Source: Paracyclopina nana
Lineage: Eukaryota > Arthropoda > Copepoda > Cyclopoida > Cyclopettidae
Assembly: GCA_019096065.1 (NCBI GenBank)
Contig: JAGUCH010000005.1
Span: 1,178,001-1,242,000, forward strand
Direction: 5' to 3'
Length of the DNA: 64,000 nucleotides
The notes below the pieces were generated by a model. That model did no database searches. It saw only the letters and a list, made by a program, of their open reading frames with translations, and was not told the origin of the DNA. Positions within the stretch are counted from its first letter, which is position 1, and every line of letters starts with the position of its first letter. The position numbers and the translations under genes are program-made. Positions 13,701 through 25,700 of the stretch are shown here, in pieces.

Positions 13701-13920
13701 TGTAAAGACTGTTTAACATTATATTTTCTTTTCAGTGGTTTTGCTGCGAGCTTGCTGGATGCAAGGAGCTGAAAAGTGCATGCAAGATGGCGACGCCACA
13801 GTGTGCACGTGCAGCGAAGATTTGTGTAATTCGAGTACGCGAAGGACTCCATCTTGGATGCTACTCCTAGTGATCTTAACCAGTACTGTGTTCAGCCTAA
13901 ATCGGTTAATCGTCACATAA
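10743..13920 (+). CDS. Ly6/uPAR-domain, probably GPI-anchored surface protein
   Basis: Two coding exons, 10743-11028 and 13736-13920, joined in phase 1 across a 2.7-kb intron, give 156 residues. The chosen ATG starts a signal peptide (basic start, then VVIFLLLVSLSAASG), followed by the mature start LRCYVCGG. The chain has ten cysteines in Ly6 order: CxxC at the start, a gap of about 40 residues to EEC, then GC, AC, KC, CTC and the terminal CSEDLCN box, where C-N is the family hallmark. A hydrophobic tail (WMLLLVILTSTVF) fits GPI-anchor replacement. An in-frame upstream ATG at 10662 would add 27 residues with six Gln. A splice acceptor TTTTTTCCAG at 10543-10552 suggests a non-coding 5' exon further left. 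Such proteins act at neuronal membranes and junctions in arthropods; the specific member is not identified. Confidence 0.85.
11029..13735 (+). other. Intron of the Ly6-type gene
   Basis: GTAAGA at 11029 and TTTTCTTTTCAG ending at 13735. Contains CAG triplet runs near 11635 and 12760 and CTCF-like motifs at 11381 and 11649. I see no nested gene. Confidence 0.75.
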
Positions 13921-15530
13921 CAACCAGAAGACAAAAAACGTCGTGCATTTGTGATACAGCCCCAAATGTGATATATCTCTACAGACAGACAGCAGACAAT
14001 GAAAAATACTTTAAGAAGGAAGCTGAGAAAACCTAATGACGGTAGACGAAATGTAAACAAAGTGGACTTGGCGCGCCGGCGTGCGAGCGCGCGCGCCCGC
14101 GCGCCAGCGGTAACAACCCAATCCGAGGCATTCTTTAAACTCATTAGTCGATTGTATACTAAATAATAATAATATCCAACTTGTGCTACTTATATAAGAC
14201 AGATTCACGCACTCAAACGTACTACTATATTGTAGGTATATACTATGAATGAAAATCCTAAGTTCCTTCCTTTGTTTTTGGCTTTTTTTCATTTTTAGCA
14301 GAATGGTGAACATATGCTGCTGCTTTCAGCCAAAACTTGAGTCACATGCACACACACACAAAAAAAAGCAATGACATCTGTTATTCAAGCAAAGTTTATT
14401 TCAAAGATTGGCCTGCTGAAATGCTACATAATTTCAAAAATCCTTCTAACATACTCAAGCTGTTTGGAACTTTTCTGAAAGTTGTTAAGAGATAACTTTT
14501 TGCAAGTAGATCAAGCAATGCCAATAATGTTTGACAATTTTAGCAAGCAGTAAGCCAAGCCAAAGAAGAAAAAAAGTGGAAAGCTAGCTTTTCATATACT
14601 TGATAATTTAACAAAGCTAGCAGCCCCATCTACAAACATATCCCCAACAAATGTAATTTTCTGTTCACTTATTGTGATAGGCAAAAAATCACTATGCTGC
14701 AGCGATGCTAAAGAAGCGTAATGCGAAAATTGTGTTCGTTAAGGCTCACTGCTGAAATATGAATGAGCTTATTGACTGCTGCAGCCTTAACGCGCCAGGA
14801 ATTTTATTGGAATCATTTCCCACTCTCTTCCCTCCTTGATTGGGATATACCACAATACAACTACATGACCCCACCAACCAACCGAAAAACATGATCAATT
14901 AAACCCAACTATTGCAATCATTTTTTAAAGATTATCATTTCCTTGCTCAACATAACTGCCACCATTGTTGTTGGTACATTTAACTCAACTGTAGAAGAAA
15001 TAAAAAACCAACTGTTCAGACAAAAAAAAATTGGAGGTGTGTAACATGGTAGGTTTTTTTTCGGCCAAAACCACTGTGGAAATTCTGCTTGATATGCAGC
15101 CTTCATCTTAAAAAGTGGACCATGACAAACTGGCCAAGGGAGACTTGCTGAATCAAATACAAAAGGGAGCTCCACAATGAGAATCGATGACTACATATTT
15201 CTACTCAATTTATGGCGCTCAACTTATTCCCCAAAGTGCAAAGCATTTGTCGACAGTCTGCAAGTGTGTTTTTATGGCTTTTTTCAGCTTTAATGTCACA
15301 CCCCAATTAGTAGCCCAAGTAGCCTGACATTTTCATTAGTAAAAGTTAAAGAAACAGTAATTAGAAGAAATGCTATAAAATGTGATAGTAAATAATGCGG
15401 CAAAAATATTCAGCAGCTCATTTTTATGGGACCTCTAAGAGACGGAAGAGATACACATTAAAATGCTAATGCTTATGCAGAGATACAAGTGATTTCGCGA
15501 AAAAAAGAAGCAAAAAGCAATGCTTTCTAA
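13921..15530. other. Intergenic gap between the Ly6-type gene and the 3' end of unc80
   Basis: The two genes converge here. Apart from the CG-rich patch and short A/T runs I see no gene, RNA or repeat. The minus-strand open frame at 14918-15175 has no coding character. Confidence 0.5.
14053..14110. promoter_or_regulatory. GTAAACAAA forkhead-type site beside a CG-rich patch
   Basis: GTAAACAAA at 14053-14061 is followed at 14070-14110 by almost pure G+C with alternating CG dinucleotides, in sequence that is otherwise AT-rich. The same pairing recurs in the unc80 introns. A function in transcription is inference. Confidence 0.3.
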
Positions 15531-15536
15531 TTTATT
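15531..15536 (-). terminator. Candidate unc80 polyadenylation signal
   Basis: AATAAA on the minus strand (TTTATT on +), about 195 nt beyond the inferred unc80 stop codon at 15730. Confidence 0.4.
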
Positions 15537-15729
15537 ATACATTACTGGTTATAATATTCATGATAAACCCGTGACAACGTTTGGCCGTTTTCATAGATAA
15601 TATTACTCTAATTATCACAAAACTGATGGAATTCTATTGAACTAGACGGAATACTGCTATATAGCGCACACATTAACTCGTGCTGGATGGTTTTTTTTTG
15701 TAGCTTTCTAACAATTATCGCTTGGCACA

Positions 15730-18700
15730 TTAGATTAACGTATCCTCATCATTTTGCTCGAAAATGATGTAGTTTTTTCGCCTGGACTGCGAGGAAGTGT
15801 AGAGGTTATCCCTGGTCGTTTGAAGCACCACACTTGACGTTGAACTACTTGATGGAGTGGCTACAAGTGTGGCTGAAGATTGTGGCCGATCACTGCCAAC
15901 AGATGTGGCAGTTGAGCATGTGGACTTTTCTTGCAGAGATAGCAATCCACCCTCTTCATTTTCGCCGAAACTATCCCTGTGGTGCGAAGGAAAAGGCCGA
16001 TAAAATCGATTATGCCGTTTAATATATTACATCACAGAACATGTCAATGCTGCTGCAGTTGAGCTCGATTTATGACAAGAGGTCAACGTCGATTTTGCCC
16101 ATAAAAAGGCTCTCGAAATTATTTTTAACTGGTGATGTACGGGACATAAATCATTTGCACAGTGCTTTCAAGGGCTACACGTGCCAGGGTATAAAAATAG
16201 GAGGTGTTAAACAAAGCGCGCGCGCGCGTTTTGACTCGCGCGCGCAACAGCTGATAATCAAAACAAAAACACGTGCTAGCTAGAAGGATATAGGAATTAT
16301 ACTGACATCTGAAGACAATGATGGGAAAACTAACATTTCTAATTGATCAGAAAGGCTGCTTCTGTGATGATGACCTTGCTGAAGATGAAAGGTTTATGAA
16401 AAGTTTCTGATGGCTGGCTAATTAAGACACACACTAACACACACACACAGAGTTCGGCGAGCAAAAAAGGGCTCTCAGTGATTCCCTCAGCTCCCTTTCA
16501 AATCTCTGTTTTGCCCACTGTGTGCAAAAGTCACACTAACCAGCCAAATAGGAGCATGGAAGACTAGAGAGACAAAGAAGTGAAAAAAGGGTGACTCCAT
16601 CTCCAGCTCCTACTAAGAAAAAGTTGGCAAAAGTCTATCTTTGCTTCGTTACCGGGATGGAACTACCAAACAAACAACTTTCCTCCCCCCTTTCTGCGCA
16701 CACCACGGCGGCCTCAAAGAAAGGCCATTTCAAGCCATGGCAGCACACTTCTTCTTGCAAAGAGATTGCTTCCCAATAAACTTGAGCTCTTAACCATCAA
16801 ATTAGTCTGGAGCTGCTTAATAAATTATACGCTAGCGGAAAAGTAAACAAAAGTAGCACGTGGCGCCCCCACAAGCAGCGCACGTGGCAAAAACGTAAAC
16901 AAAAGCATAGATTTCTTAATAAGAATCGTGCATGGCAAAAAAAAAAAAAAAAAAAACAATTGGGAACTAGGTTACTACTTTTTCTCTACATCTATATATT
17001 AAGTAGTGCAAAAATCCCAAAGCGTCCCACAACTTTTTATTGGGCAGTTTTTTGAGCCGGTCACACACTTGGTTGGGGAGGTAAAAATCTCACCATTTAA
17101 GTCCATCTGAGACACTGCATGCACAATGTAGTAACAAAAATGGTCAATGTCACTCTCGCACTTAATTAAAGTTTCAGTATAGAAAAGTTTGCATAGAAGA
17201 CTCGATTCTACACAGGTTTTTTCAATTTTTTCAATTGTTCAAGGTGACGGATCAAAATTGTACCTGTAGCCCACAGTGGAAGAGGTGCCTCGGGAAGAAA
17301 TGCTCAAATTGTCTCCCCCTTGTTGCATCTCATCTTTGGGAGAGTGAATCTCGATGTCGGGAAAGGTGACTTTCCAGCTTGGACTCATGCCAGTGATGCC
17401 ACCACCTGAGTGAGGTCCAGCCGAGGAGAGGGAAGACATCAAGATGGAGTCCTTGGTGAGGACCAGATCCGGAGGTTTTTTGCCAGCTGCTGTTGATTTG
17501 CGAGGCCTCACCGAGGACGGCCTTTTGGAGAGATTTCCCGCTGCGGAATGCAAGGCCGGATTCAAAATCACAGTATTTGTCGAGGAAGACGAAGGCTGCT
17601 GCTGCTGCTGCTGCTGTTGGCCTTGATTAGGCTGCATTTCCAAGGCCGAAGACGTCGTCTCCAAAGGCTCTGATGTGGTCTTTAATTTTCGCAGCTGCAG
17701 GGAAAACAGGATATCCTAATATTCGAGCTCAATTAGAGCATGAAATCCCGCTTACCTCTTTTCTCGTCTTCCTAAACTTGAAGGTCTTTCGACTCTGAGC
17801 CTTTTGTCTTTGAAGTTTGGATCTCTCAGACATTTCGGAGCCGTCCGAGAAATGTCGCGACGCGTCGCTCGTCACTAAGTAAACAAAAGCACGTGGCAAT
17901 TACCAGTTCACCGGAAATGTCAACAAACAACGCTTACCCGAATCCTGCTGATGGAAACGGAAGGTTTGCCTCAACACTTTCTGCCTCGAAAACACATTTG
18001 TCTTCATGAATAATTTGGGCTCTGACGCAGCAGTTTTGGATTGGCGCGTAATTTGAATGATTGGAGCTGGGAAATGAAGGTTTATATCCGATTCCAGTTT
18101 AACAAAAGAACAAAAGTCTTACTCAAGCTATCCGATTGTTCGCCGCCATAGCTGGTTCTCCGCAAAATTCTGTCAGTCATTGTCGGCCTCGAGCCTAGAA
18201 AACGTGGAAAATTAGAAGGGCAAATATGGAAATTTTAGGCGGAAATTATGATCAGCATATAGCTATGATAGTATGATAATGGTGCATGAGAATAGGACAG
18301 ATTCCTCAACCAGAAAATCTGATTTCGCAGAGAAAAGAAAAAATCGAGGAATTTTTTTCCATTCGGGACTTTACTATACGTAGTTGGGGATTAATGACGT
18401 CACGATGAGTATTAATTCAGTCATAATAATAATAAGTCTAATTATTATGCAATTGAAAAGAGATTTTTTTGCAATAGTATAGCATGGTAGAATGTGTCTC
18501 GTATTTGTGTTTTAGCGCACACCTCTCACTAATATGGCAAAATGTAAGCAGTTAATGAATAATGGCCCAAAGGGAAGTAATGTTAATTCAGTGTTATCAA
18601 AAGTGGGGTAATGCAAAATCATGGCGTGGAAAATAGGCCACAACATAGTAAAAAAAGCTCTCGCAATTTACATTGAAGGCTATGAATAGCTTTTTTCCAC

Positions 18701-19724
18701 GCCATGCTATAATAGCAATAACAAGGGTGAAATGGTGGTATACAGATGTAGGGGAGGTTTTCCCAAAAAATCACGGAAAAATCGTGAGGACACATACGCA
18801 AGGTATTTTTGAATAGCCTTGCGCGTTTCCGGAGGACTTCACTGCAGAGAGGGACAAAGTGAGACAATTTTGACCAAATCACTGAAGCAAAGGACAAACG
18901 TGGACTGTGTAAGTGCACTGGAAATATCTTGGTATCAGCAGATAAGAAGAAATGGAAGAAGAAGGTGTACTGTGGTGCTCTGATGAAGTCAAATCGGCCA
19001 GGTTGGTCTTTTTTGCTCAGATTCTTACCCCAAGGTGACAAAAAAGTGGATTTGACCACCATCATTTCGGATCCCCTCCGTGATCCGGATTTGCACATTT
19101 CGCTTTCACGATCAAAGCTCAGTGAGAAATCTTCGCATGAGGTGTCCTCTACATTATATGGCATATATATATATGGTGTGATGATCATATAAAATCGTCT
19201 GTGTTTTTTGTAGCTCAGCGTTTCTTATTGAAGTATTTAATTTTCTTTGATAGTCTTTGAATGGTACAAAAGGCTCAGTCTCTGAGCATGACCAGGTTCC
19301 AAAGTCAAGTTTGGAACTATATATATGTATTTGTTGTAGCATACACCTCAAATCTCTAGAAATTCATGCACAAAGACTGAGCCAAGAAAAATAAAAAAGA
19401 ATTAGGACTAGTTTTAGAGCGTACCTGCTGCCAATCTCGCACTTTTGGTCGCATCTCTGGCTCGAGGTCGTCCACTGAGGACTCGATTTGAGTGGACATT
19501 CTCGCTACGCACACTGAGGTCGCGAGCGAGGCTGGAACCTGAGGCCACGCTGCTTGAGGACACCGAGTGGCCTCGAACCGAGAGGCCCTCAGGATTTCCA
19601 TGTCCGGTTCGGCTATTGTACACTTCCGAGACGTAGTCAATGAAAGACGTGCGGTGAGTACTTCCACGTGGAGTTCCTCTCATGATTGAAGATCCGGATT
19701 TGTTGTTGACATCCAAGTAGGCTT
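15730..19724 (-). CDS. unc80: unc80 exons 45-51 (variable C-terminus)
   Basis: Exons 45 19425-19724, 46 19029-19148, 47 18123-18194, 48 17938-18066, 49 17756-17874, 50 17264-17694 and 51 15730-15976. Exons 45-48 all start and end in phase 1, so any of them can be skipped without changing frame. The chain is Ser/Arg-rich with an eight-Gln run in exon 50. Exon 50 can be read on to a TGA at 17239, but a donor AG|GTACAA at 17263 fits the phase of exon 51, whose acceptor is CGCACCACAG. Exon 51 (GENEEGGLLSLQEKS, then NYIIFEQNDEDTLI-stop) resembles the acidic family tail and ends in a class I PDZ-ligand-like TLI. Residues about 3436-3907. Confidence 0.85.
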
Positions 19725-22700
19725 CTGCATAAAAAATACATACATGCATATTCACATTTATGTAGGAGCGGGCAGTGCGCGCGTCACGGCCCGGCCCGGC
19801 GTGTCAGCTGACGCCTGCCTTAGTCAGCCTAAGCTACCAGCTAAATTATGCTTTATCTGTAAAGAGAAGCTTGGGAAGTTGACAAAGTGCATCATCCTCT
19901 GCCAATAATTGACACATTTGATGCACTTTCGAATATCCAATCATTTTTGCCGCAAGTTGCCAAAAAATACAAAAGCGACGAGGCTTTGCCACAGAAGTGG
20001 AGAGAAAAGATGCACTTCGCCATAAACTATTGTATAGCGATGCCAGGCTACGCACACGAAAATGGATGAAATTTACCTTGCAGCCTCTTATTTATCGAGT
20101 CCCTCTGCGCAGCCAATTCTTGGCCAAGTTCTGCCAAGAGCAAACTTTTACTTCTCCCCCCTTGGACGACACTTGAGGCAAGCCTCTCCTTGGTCCCAAC
20201 CTGGAACGACTTTTCGTGGTCCGAATCAGCTGGCATATGCACACGAGCGTGAATGAAGGGAAGGAGCAGAGTATACAGAGGACTGCGGTGCATGGAAATG
20301 AAGTCCAGAAACTTCCAAAGAGGGGCAATGTCTCCGAGAATCACGGTTTCACCCTGGGGGCCTCCACGATTGCCCATATCCTTGATGGTCCTGGCAATCC
20401 GGAACCACTCCTTGTTCAACTGGGACTCGAAGCAGACCAGCAGTATTTTGATGCCTACCAGAAAAATATTGAATTTTTCAATTCTATAAAGCAAATGTAG
20501 ATTAAAAGTACCTAGGAATGCAATTTCCAAGGAGCTTGTCTTGATGCGAGTCCTGGTATCTCCATGATATTGGACACTAGAGCTCCTGTTGGAGCCTCCA
20601 GCTCCAATCATGGATCCGGGTGGCATAGACAAGGAGGATCCAGTATTGTTGCTGCCAGCCATTTGCATATTCCCGTTGGCATTGGAGCGATGCTTGCCAG
20701 CTCCAGGATTGAGCATGTTGAGCAGCAGGTTCAAGATGAACTGGATGTCATTCTGCCTCAATTTCGGATCATCCTTGTTCCCGCAACCAATCTTGAGACA
20801 AAGGGGCAAAACCAAGTTGAGCATCAGGGATTCTCCTTTATTGTGCACGAGCAAGTTGTGCAAACTGAGGCTGCCTTGAACTTGATGGTCCGACAGCTGG
20901 AGCCTTTGCTCCAGAGTGAAGGCACTGCCCAAGACAAGTACCTACAATGACAAGTGTCTTGATCAGAAGCTGCAAGCAGACTAAATTGCTTTCACATAGA
21001 CACTTTTGGGAGCAACACGATCAAAGTAATCTACTACTGTTTTACAAATTAGTCCATTTATAAACTCAAGTCGTGGTTGCTGGTAAATGGTATATATATA
21101 CCACTTTTTTAGCTATAGTATAATAGCGTATAACTGACACTTGGTGAGATTACAGCGGTGGTTCGAGATGGTCAGAGGGGTTTGTTATGTGCGCTATTTG
21201 ATTAGTCGTGATCGGGGTAGTTATCGTTTTTGAAGAGCCACACATTGGCATAAAATCAGTGCCAATGAGGTCTCGTCAAAAAGTTCACCGAAAAAAGGTG
21301 GTGTTTTAGGTTAGGTCAAACTATGATGATTTTTTTAGGTGAAGTCATCCTGGAGACTCTTCTTCGTCGAGTTTTACTTTAGATTCATCGAGAGTCTCTT
21401 TTTTAAGTTCGTGTGCATCAAATAAAGTAGAAAAAAGTAGAAAACACTCGAACTCCAATAATAATAATTATGATCAGTATTGCTACTACGACTAAGTGAT
21501 ATGTGGTAACAACATGGTAATTGGCACTTTTTGAGGCTAGAAATACTTCGTGCTGTTTTTTGGTGGCCTCTCCGCGAACCAAAGATTGGAGCATCGTCTC
21601 GCACTTGCCGTTTCGCCATCGCCACTAAATTCATTAATCAGAAAAGTGTTAAAATCATCAAGATGGCGGCTGTTGCTGCAGAAAGTGTAGCATCACCTTT
21701 GAAGAAAGAGGTGCAAAATAGGTTGGGGTGCGCAAAGAAGTGTTGACTTTTTTTAGATTTCCTTGGACAAAAACTACTAAAAATCAGAGTGCGCTCAAAG
21801 GCCCATTTAGATTGTCTGAATTAGCATGAAATTCGTGCTTTGGGTCGATATCAAAAGCAAGTGGGAGAGAGCAGTCGCAATTTTCACTATAAACCTATAT
21901 GCTTAAATTGCGGATTCTTAAAAATGGCTGAAGATCCGGAATGCGAAAAATCCGGGAGATTTACCTGCAAGGCTATCAGCTTGAAGACTATGGAGCAAAA
22001 GCTCTGAGGTGGCAGCTCTGGCCTTCGTCCCGTAGGTCCGTGGTGGTCTGTCAAGGATGTCAAGGACTCCTCGCCAACGACCAGACATTGGCAAGTGCCG
22101 ATCAAGCTCTTCAAGCAAGGCACGTTGACAATGTATGGATGCTTCCAAAGGGTGATGTAAACAGCGTTCAACAATCCAGCTGCTGCCTTCCACTCCACAG
22201 ACTGGTACAATTTGACACTCTTGTGCATCTTCGAAAACAACTTGTCCAACCTCCGGATTATAGTCGTCAAGGACGGTCTCATGGCCTCCAATGACCAATC
22301 GGTCAATGGGAACACCTAAAAAATGCATTCTAGCTAATATCTAGCGATTTTAAATTGAATATTCACTTGGTTCATGTATTTTTGAAGGCCCTTGCTCTTG
22401 ATGCATTCCTGGTCATAGGGAGCCATCTTGAGGAGTGAGTGCGCAATGTCAACCAGCTTCATGTAGCATTTGGAGTCGAGCAACTCGATCGATTTCTCTT
22501 GACGATCTTTCTTATTGATTTCCGCCAACTTTGCCGAGCACTTGACCACAAAATCTGATATCAGCGATAAGAGGCTATTTCGAGGCTGGCAGTATTGGTC
22601 GAGCCTCCATTCAATGTCCTCGGACTCTTCAGCGCCGGGACAGCCGGAATTGGATCCGGCATGTCGACCTCGTAATCCTCCGGATTCGCCCACGAATTTC

Positions 22701-25700
22701 GAGTGCGAGTCCTCGTCGATTTCAATGACAGGTGAATATTGGCCTCGTGATCCGTAGCCTCTGGACCTCCGCTCATCCACGCCCTGCGTGGTAGGTCCGG
22801 TGTAGTTCCTGTGGAAAAATCAATTTGTCTTGAATTCTTATCACAAGCTCAACTTGTCAGCCGAAATGGCTCCCAAGGGAACAATGGAAAGTTTCTACTT
22901 TGTACTTGCAAATTCCTGGCTTGCTGAAAGTAGCTGTAAATTCCCAGCAGAGAAGAAGCAAGTTTTATCTCTTTGACCAAATTCCTCAAGGTGGAAGAGA
23001 CATGATGCCGTATAGCACTGCAGCAGTCCCAAGGGCCTCGCGGAGTGAAAGCAGCCTTCTGTTGATATCATTCTTACAAAAGCATGAAGAAGTGAACCTC
23101 GAAAAATGAAGTAATTTTGCAGTTGATGATATCTGACCGAAAGTGGCCTGGTCAGGTTGACAAAGAGGCCGCCTGGCTCTCTAGGGAAATGCATCCCCAG
23201 GCAGGCAAAAAAATTCCCTTTCAGCTTCCCTCATGAAAAATGGTCAGCTCAATTTTTCTCTTGCACAATGGGAAGAAGAGGAGCTAAAAAACCACTAGGA
23301 GCACAAAATATCGCTGAAGAACCCCAAGCTCAAAAAAGAGAAAGCAGTTGGCCATTTGTCAAAGTAGTGACTTTTTGATGCTGCTTCAAAAGATAATCTT
23401 ACTTGGTCAGCTCATCACAATTGTTGACAAGGGCTTTCATCGTCAGGTTAAGCTGATGGATGGTCTCCCGAGTAGCCTTGGTATCAGCATTGGTCGTTTT
23501 CTTCCTGCTCAAATCTCGAAGGAAATACGGCATGATTGCGTCCAGCACTGTCAACATTTGTCTGGCTCTTTTGGTGCCAGAGTCGTATGCCACGACGAGG
23601 ACAGCCAAGCTGATGCACTCGAGTATCGTGATGTTTTCTGGCTCCTCTTGATAGCAAAAGTCCAAGGCCCTAAGAGGCTTCTTCATCCTCACCAATTCCA
23701 TAACGTGCAAGAGGTCCTTGTGGGTCTCTCCAAGGGTACATAACAATTTGTACAAATACTTGGGCTGGACTTTAAAAGCATCGCCATAAAGGCTCTCCTC
23801 GTCGTCTTTGTCCAAGATGGGCGCCACCGAGCCGAACATTTGCAGCAGAAAAGGCTTACGGTGCAGAATGTACAGCTGCTTGCACACGAACTCAATAGTC
23901 CTCGTGATCAACTCGTTGGTCTGGTTGTTGCTGTAGATTCGCAAGATGTTGGGCATCACCAGGAAGTATCCGTTGTGGCTGAAGATGTTCTTGAACTGGT
24001 GCGACGCATTGATGATCGTGGCCATGCAGTACCTGAAATATTGATATTCACCAAGATACCCCGAGTGAGCATGGCTCGGGCAATTTCTGCTAATTTGCGG
24101 AGAAAGCAACTTTTCTGCACCTCACAAAAAGCCTACGAAAGCCTCGCTTTATAAGAAATGATATTAAAAATACCGTAGGATGCAAGCGTCCTCTGCGTGC
24201 AGGGCCAGAGACCCATTGATGACATTGAGGAACAATTGGATGTCGGAGGCATAGGCAAAGTTGCCAGCCATGGCTTCGAACATGCGAGCAATCAATCGTA
24301 TCCAGTTGAACTTGTGCAGCACATCGATCCCAAGCAGTTCCTGGAAAACAGTACATCATTCCATACTTTGTTAACTTTTCGAGCTTCGAAGGAGAAACTT
24401 TTTCTGACGCGAGTGCCTTTGAAAGTTTTGTCTGACCTTTCCTATTTCTCCATTGGCATACAGGTCAAGCTCAGCTTCAAGCGCCTTTCTGGGAAATGAG
24501 GGCAATTTCATGAGGTCCTCGTGGAGGAAGACCACCCGTTGCACCACGTGATTGACATTCTTCAAGATACCCCAGGTGAGCATGACTTTGCCAATTTCCA
24601 CGAATTTGAGCAGAAAGCATTGTTTCTGCAGCTCGGCAAAAGCCTGCGCGGGCTTCTTGTGCACCAAGGCCAATTGCGGATATTGGGCACGCTTGAAGAA
24701 GTAAAAGTCACGCGCATAGTGCTGAGGGTTGTGGATCATTTCTGAAAAAAAAAATATGCAAACTTTATGTAGGATTTATTGAGGCCATTTCGGCTTTCTA
24801 ACTGGCCTACTATTGTATATATTGTGGTTTTACGAGGGAGCCCTTAAAACGCAGTAATCCCCGAGTGCGAGGGATCTCATTAGCAATAAAGACGCCAATT
24901 ATCAGTAATGCCATCAGTCGTTTCAGTAGATGTGTGCAACATTCATTATTTTCATCTGACACACACACACACCCGAATAATATTATAGGCCATGCACCAC
25001 GCATACACAAAAAGAGAAAGCACTTGTTGCAGTTGCTTACTCGTTTTATGATCCACAAGGAAGTACTCCTTGGCTTGCTCCTTATCGATTCCGAAAAAGT
25101 CCTGTGACTCGACTAGAAGCTGAATAAATTGGACGTCCTCGCCAATGGGAAATTGGCTCGGAATTCCCCCCTCCTCCGGTCCTTGGGGGCCGTGCACGAT
25201 AATTTTCTTGGCGGAGGGCACATTTGCAGTGAGCAGAATGCTCGCGTCCACCTGCTCCTTTCGCAAGATTTGCTTCAGGTCCTTGAACATGATGCCTTGC
25301 ACCGAATGCACCACCATCCACAGCGTGGACAAGGCCTGGCCAATCAACTCGAGGCCTTTTTCCCTCGGATGCCTCACGTAGAACATGATGTAGCCAATGA
25401 TGTAATTATAGAGGCTGAAAGCAGCTTGTGGTGGCAGCTTGGGGATGAATCTGATCAATTTCCGGATTATCTGGAAGGTGGGCACTGCATTGTCTCGCGT
25501 CAGCTGCTCCATGAAATACTTGAAAAAGAGGTTGCTATCCTCCACCAAGCACGACCAGATGATCTATAAATCAATTCTGCGGTGAGCTTTCGAAAATATT
25601 TTTGCCAATAGAAAATCACCTGGTAAGCCACTTCGTAGACGGCAGTGCCATCTAGTGACACAGCATGATCATCGAGTAGCTCGATGACCTCGACAAAGGA

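Noticed and set aside
13719-14144. 141-residue minus-strand open frame
   Set aside because: Antisense to Ly6 exon 2 and the CG-rich patch after it.
16936-16957. Long A run as a retrotransposon tail
   Set aside because: No adjacent SINE or LINE-like sequence or target duplication seen; treated as a simple homopolymer.
17239-17694. Exon 50 as the only last exon of unc80
   Set aside because: A good donor at 17263 and a phase-matched exon 51 with a family-like acidic tail make splicing onward more likely; kept as an alternative end.
18619-19188. 189-residue minus-strand open frame as a separate gene
   Set aside because: Only 19029-19148 is coding, as unc80 exon 46 with good splice sites; the rest is intron read through.
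20564-20950. 128-residue + strand open frame
   Set aside because: Antisense shadow of unc80 exon 43.
25129-25569. 146-residue + strand open frame
   Set aside because: Exactly antisense to unc80 exon 37, which is clearly coding on the minus strand.
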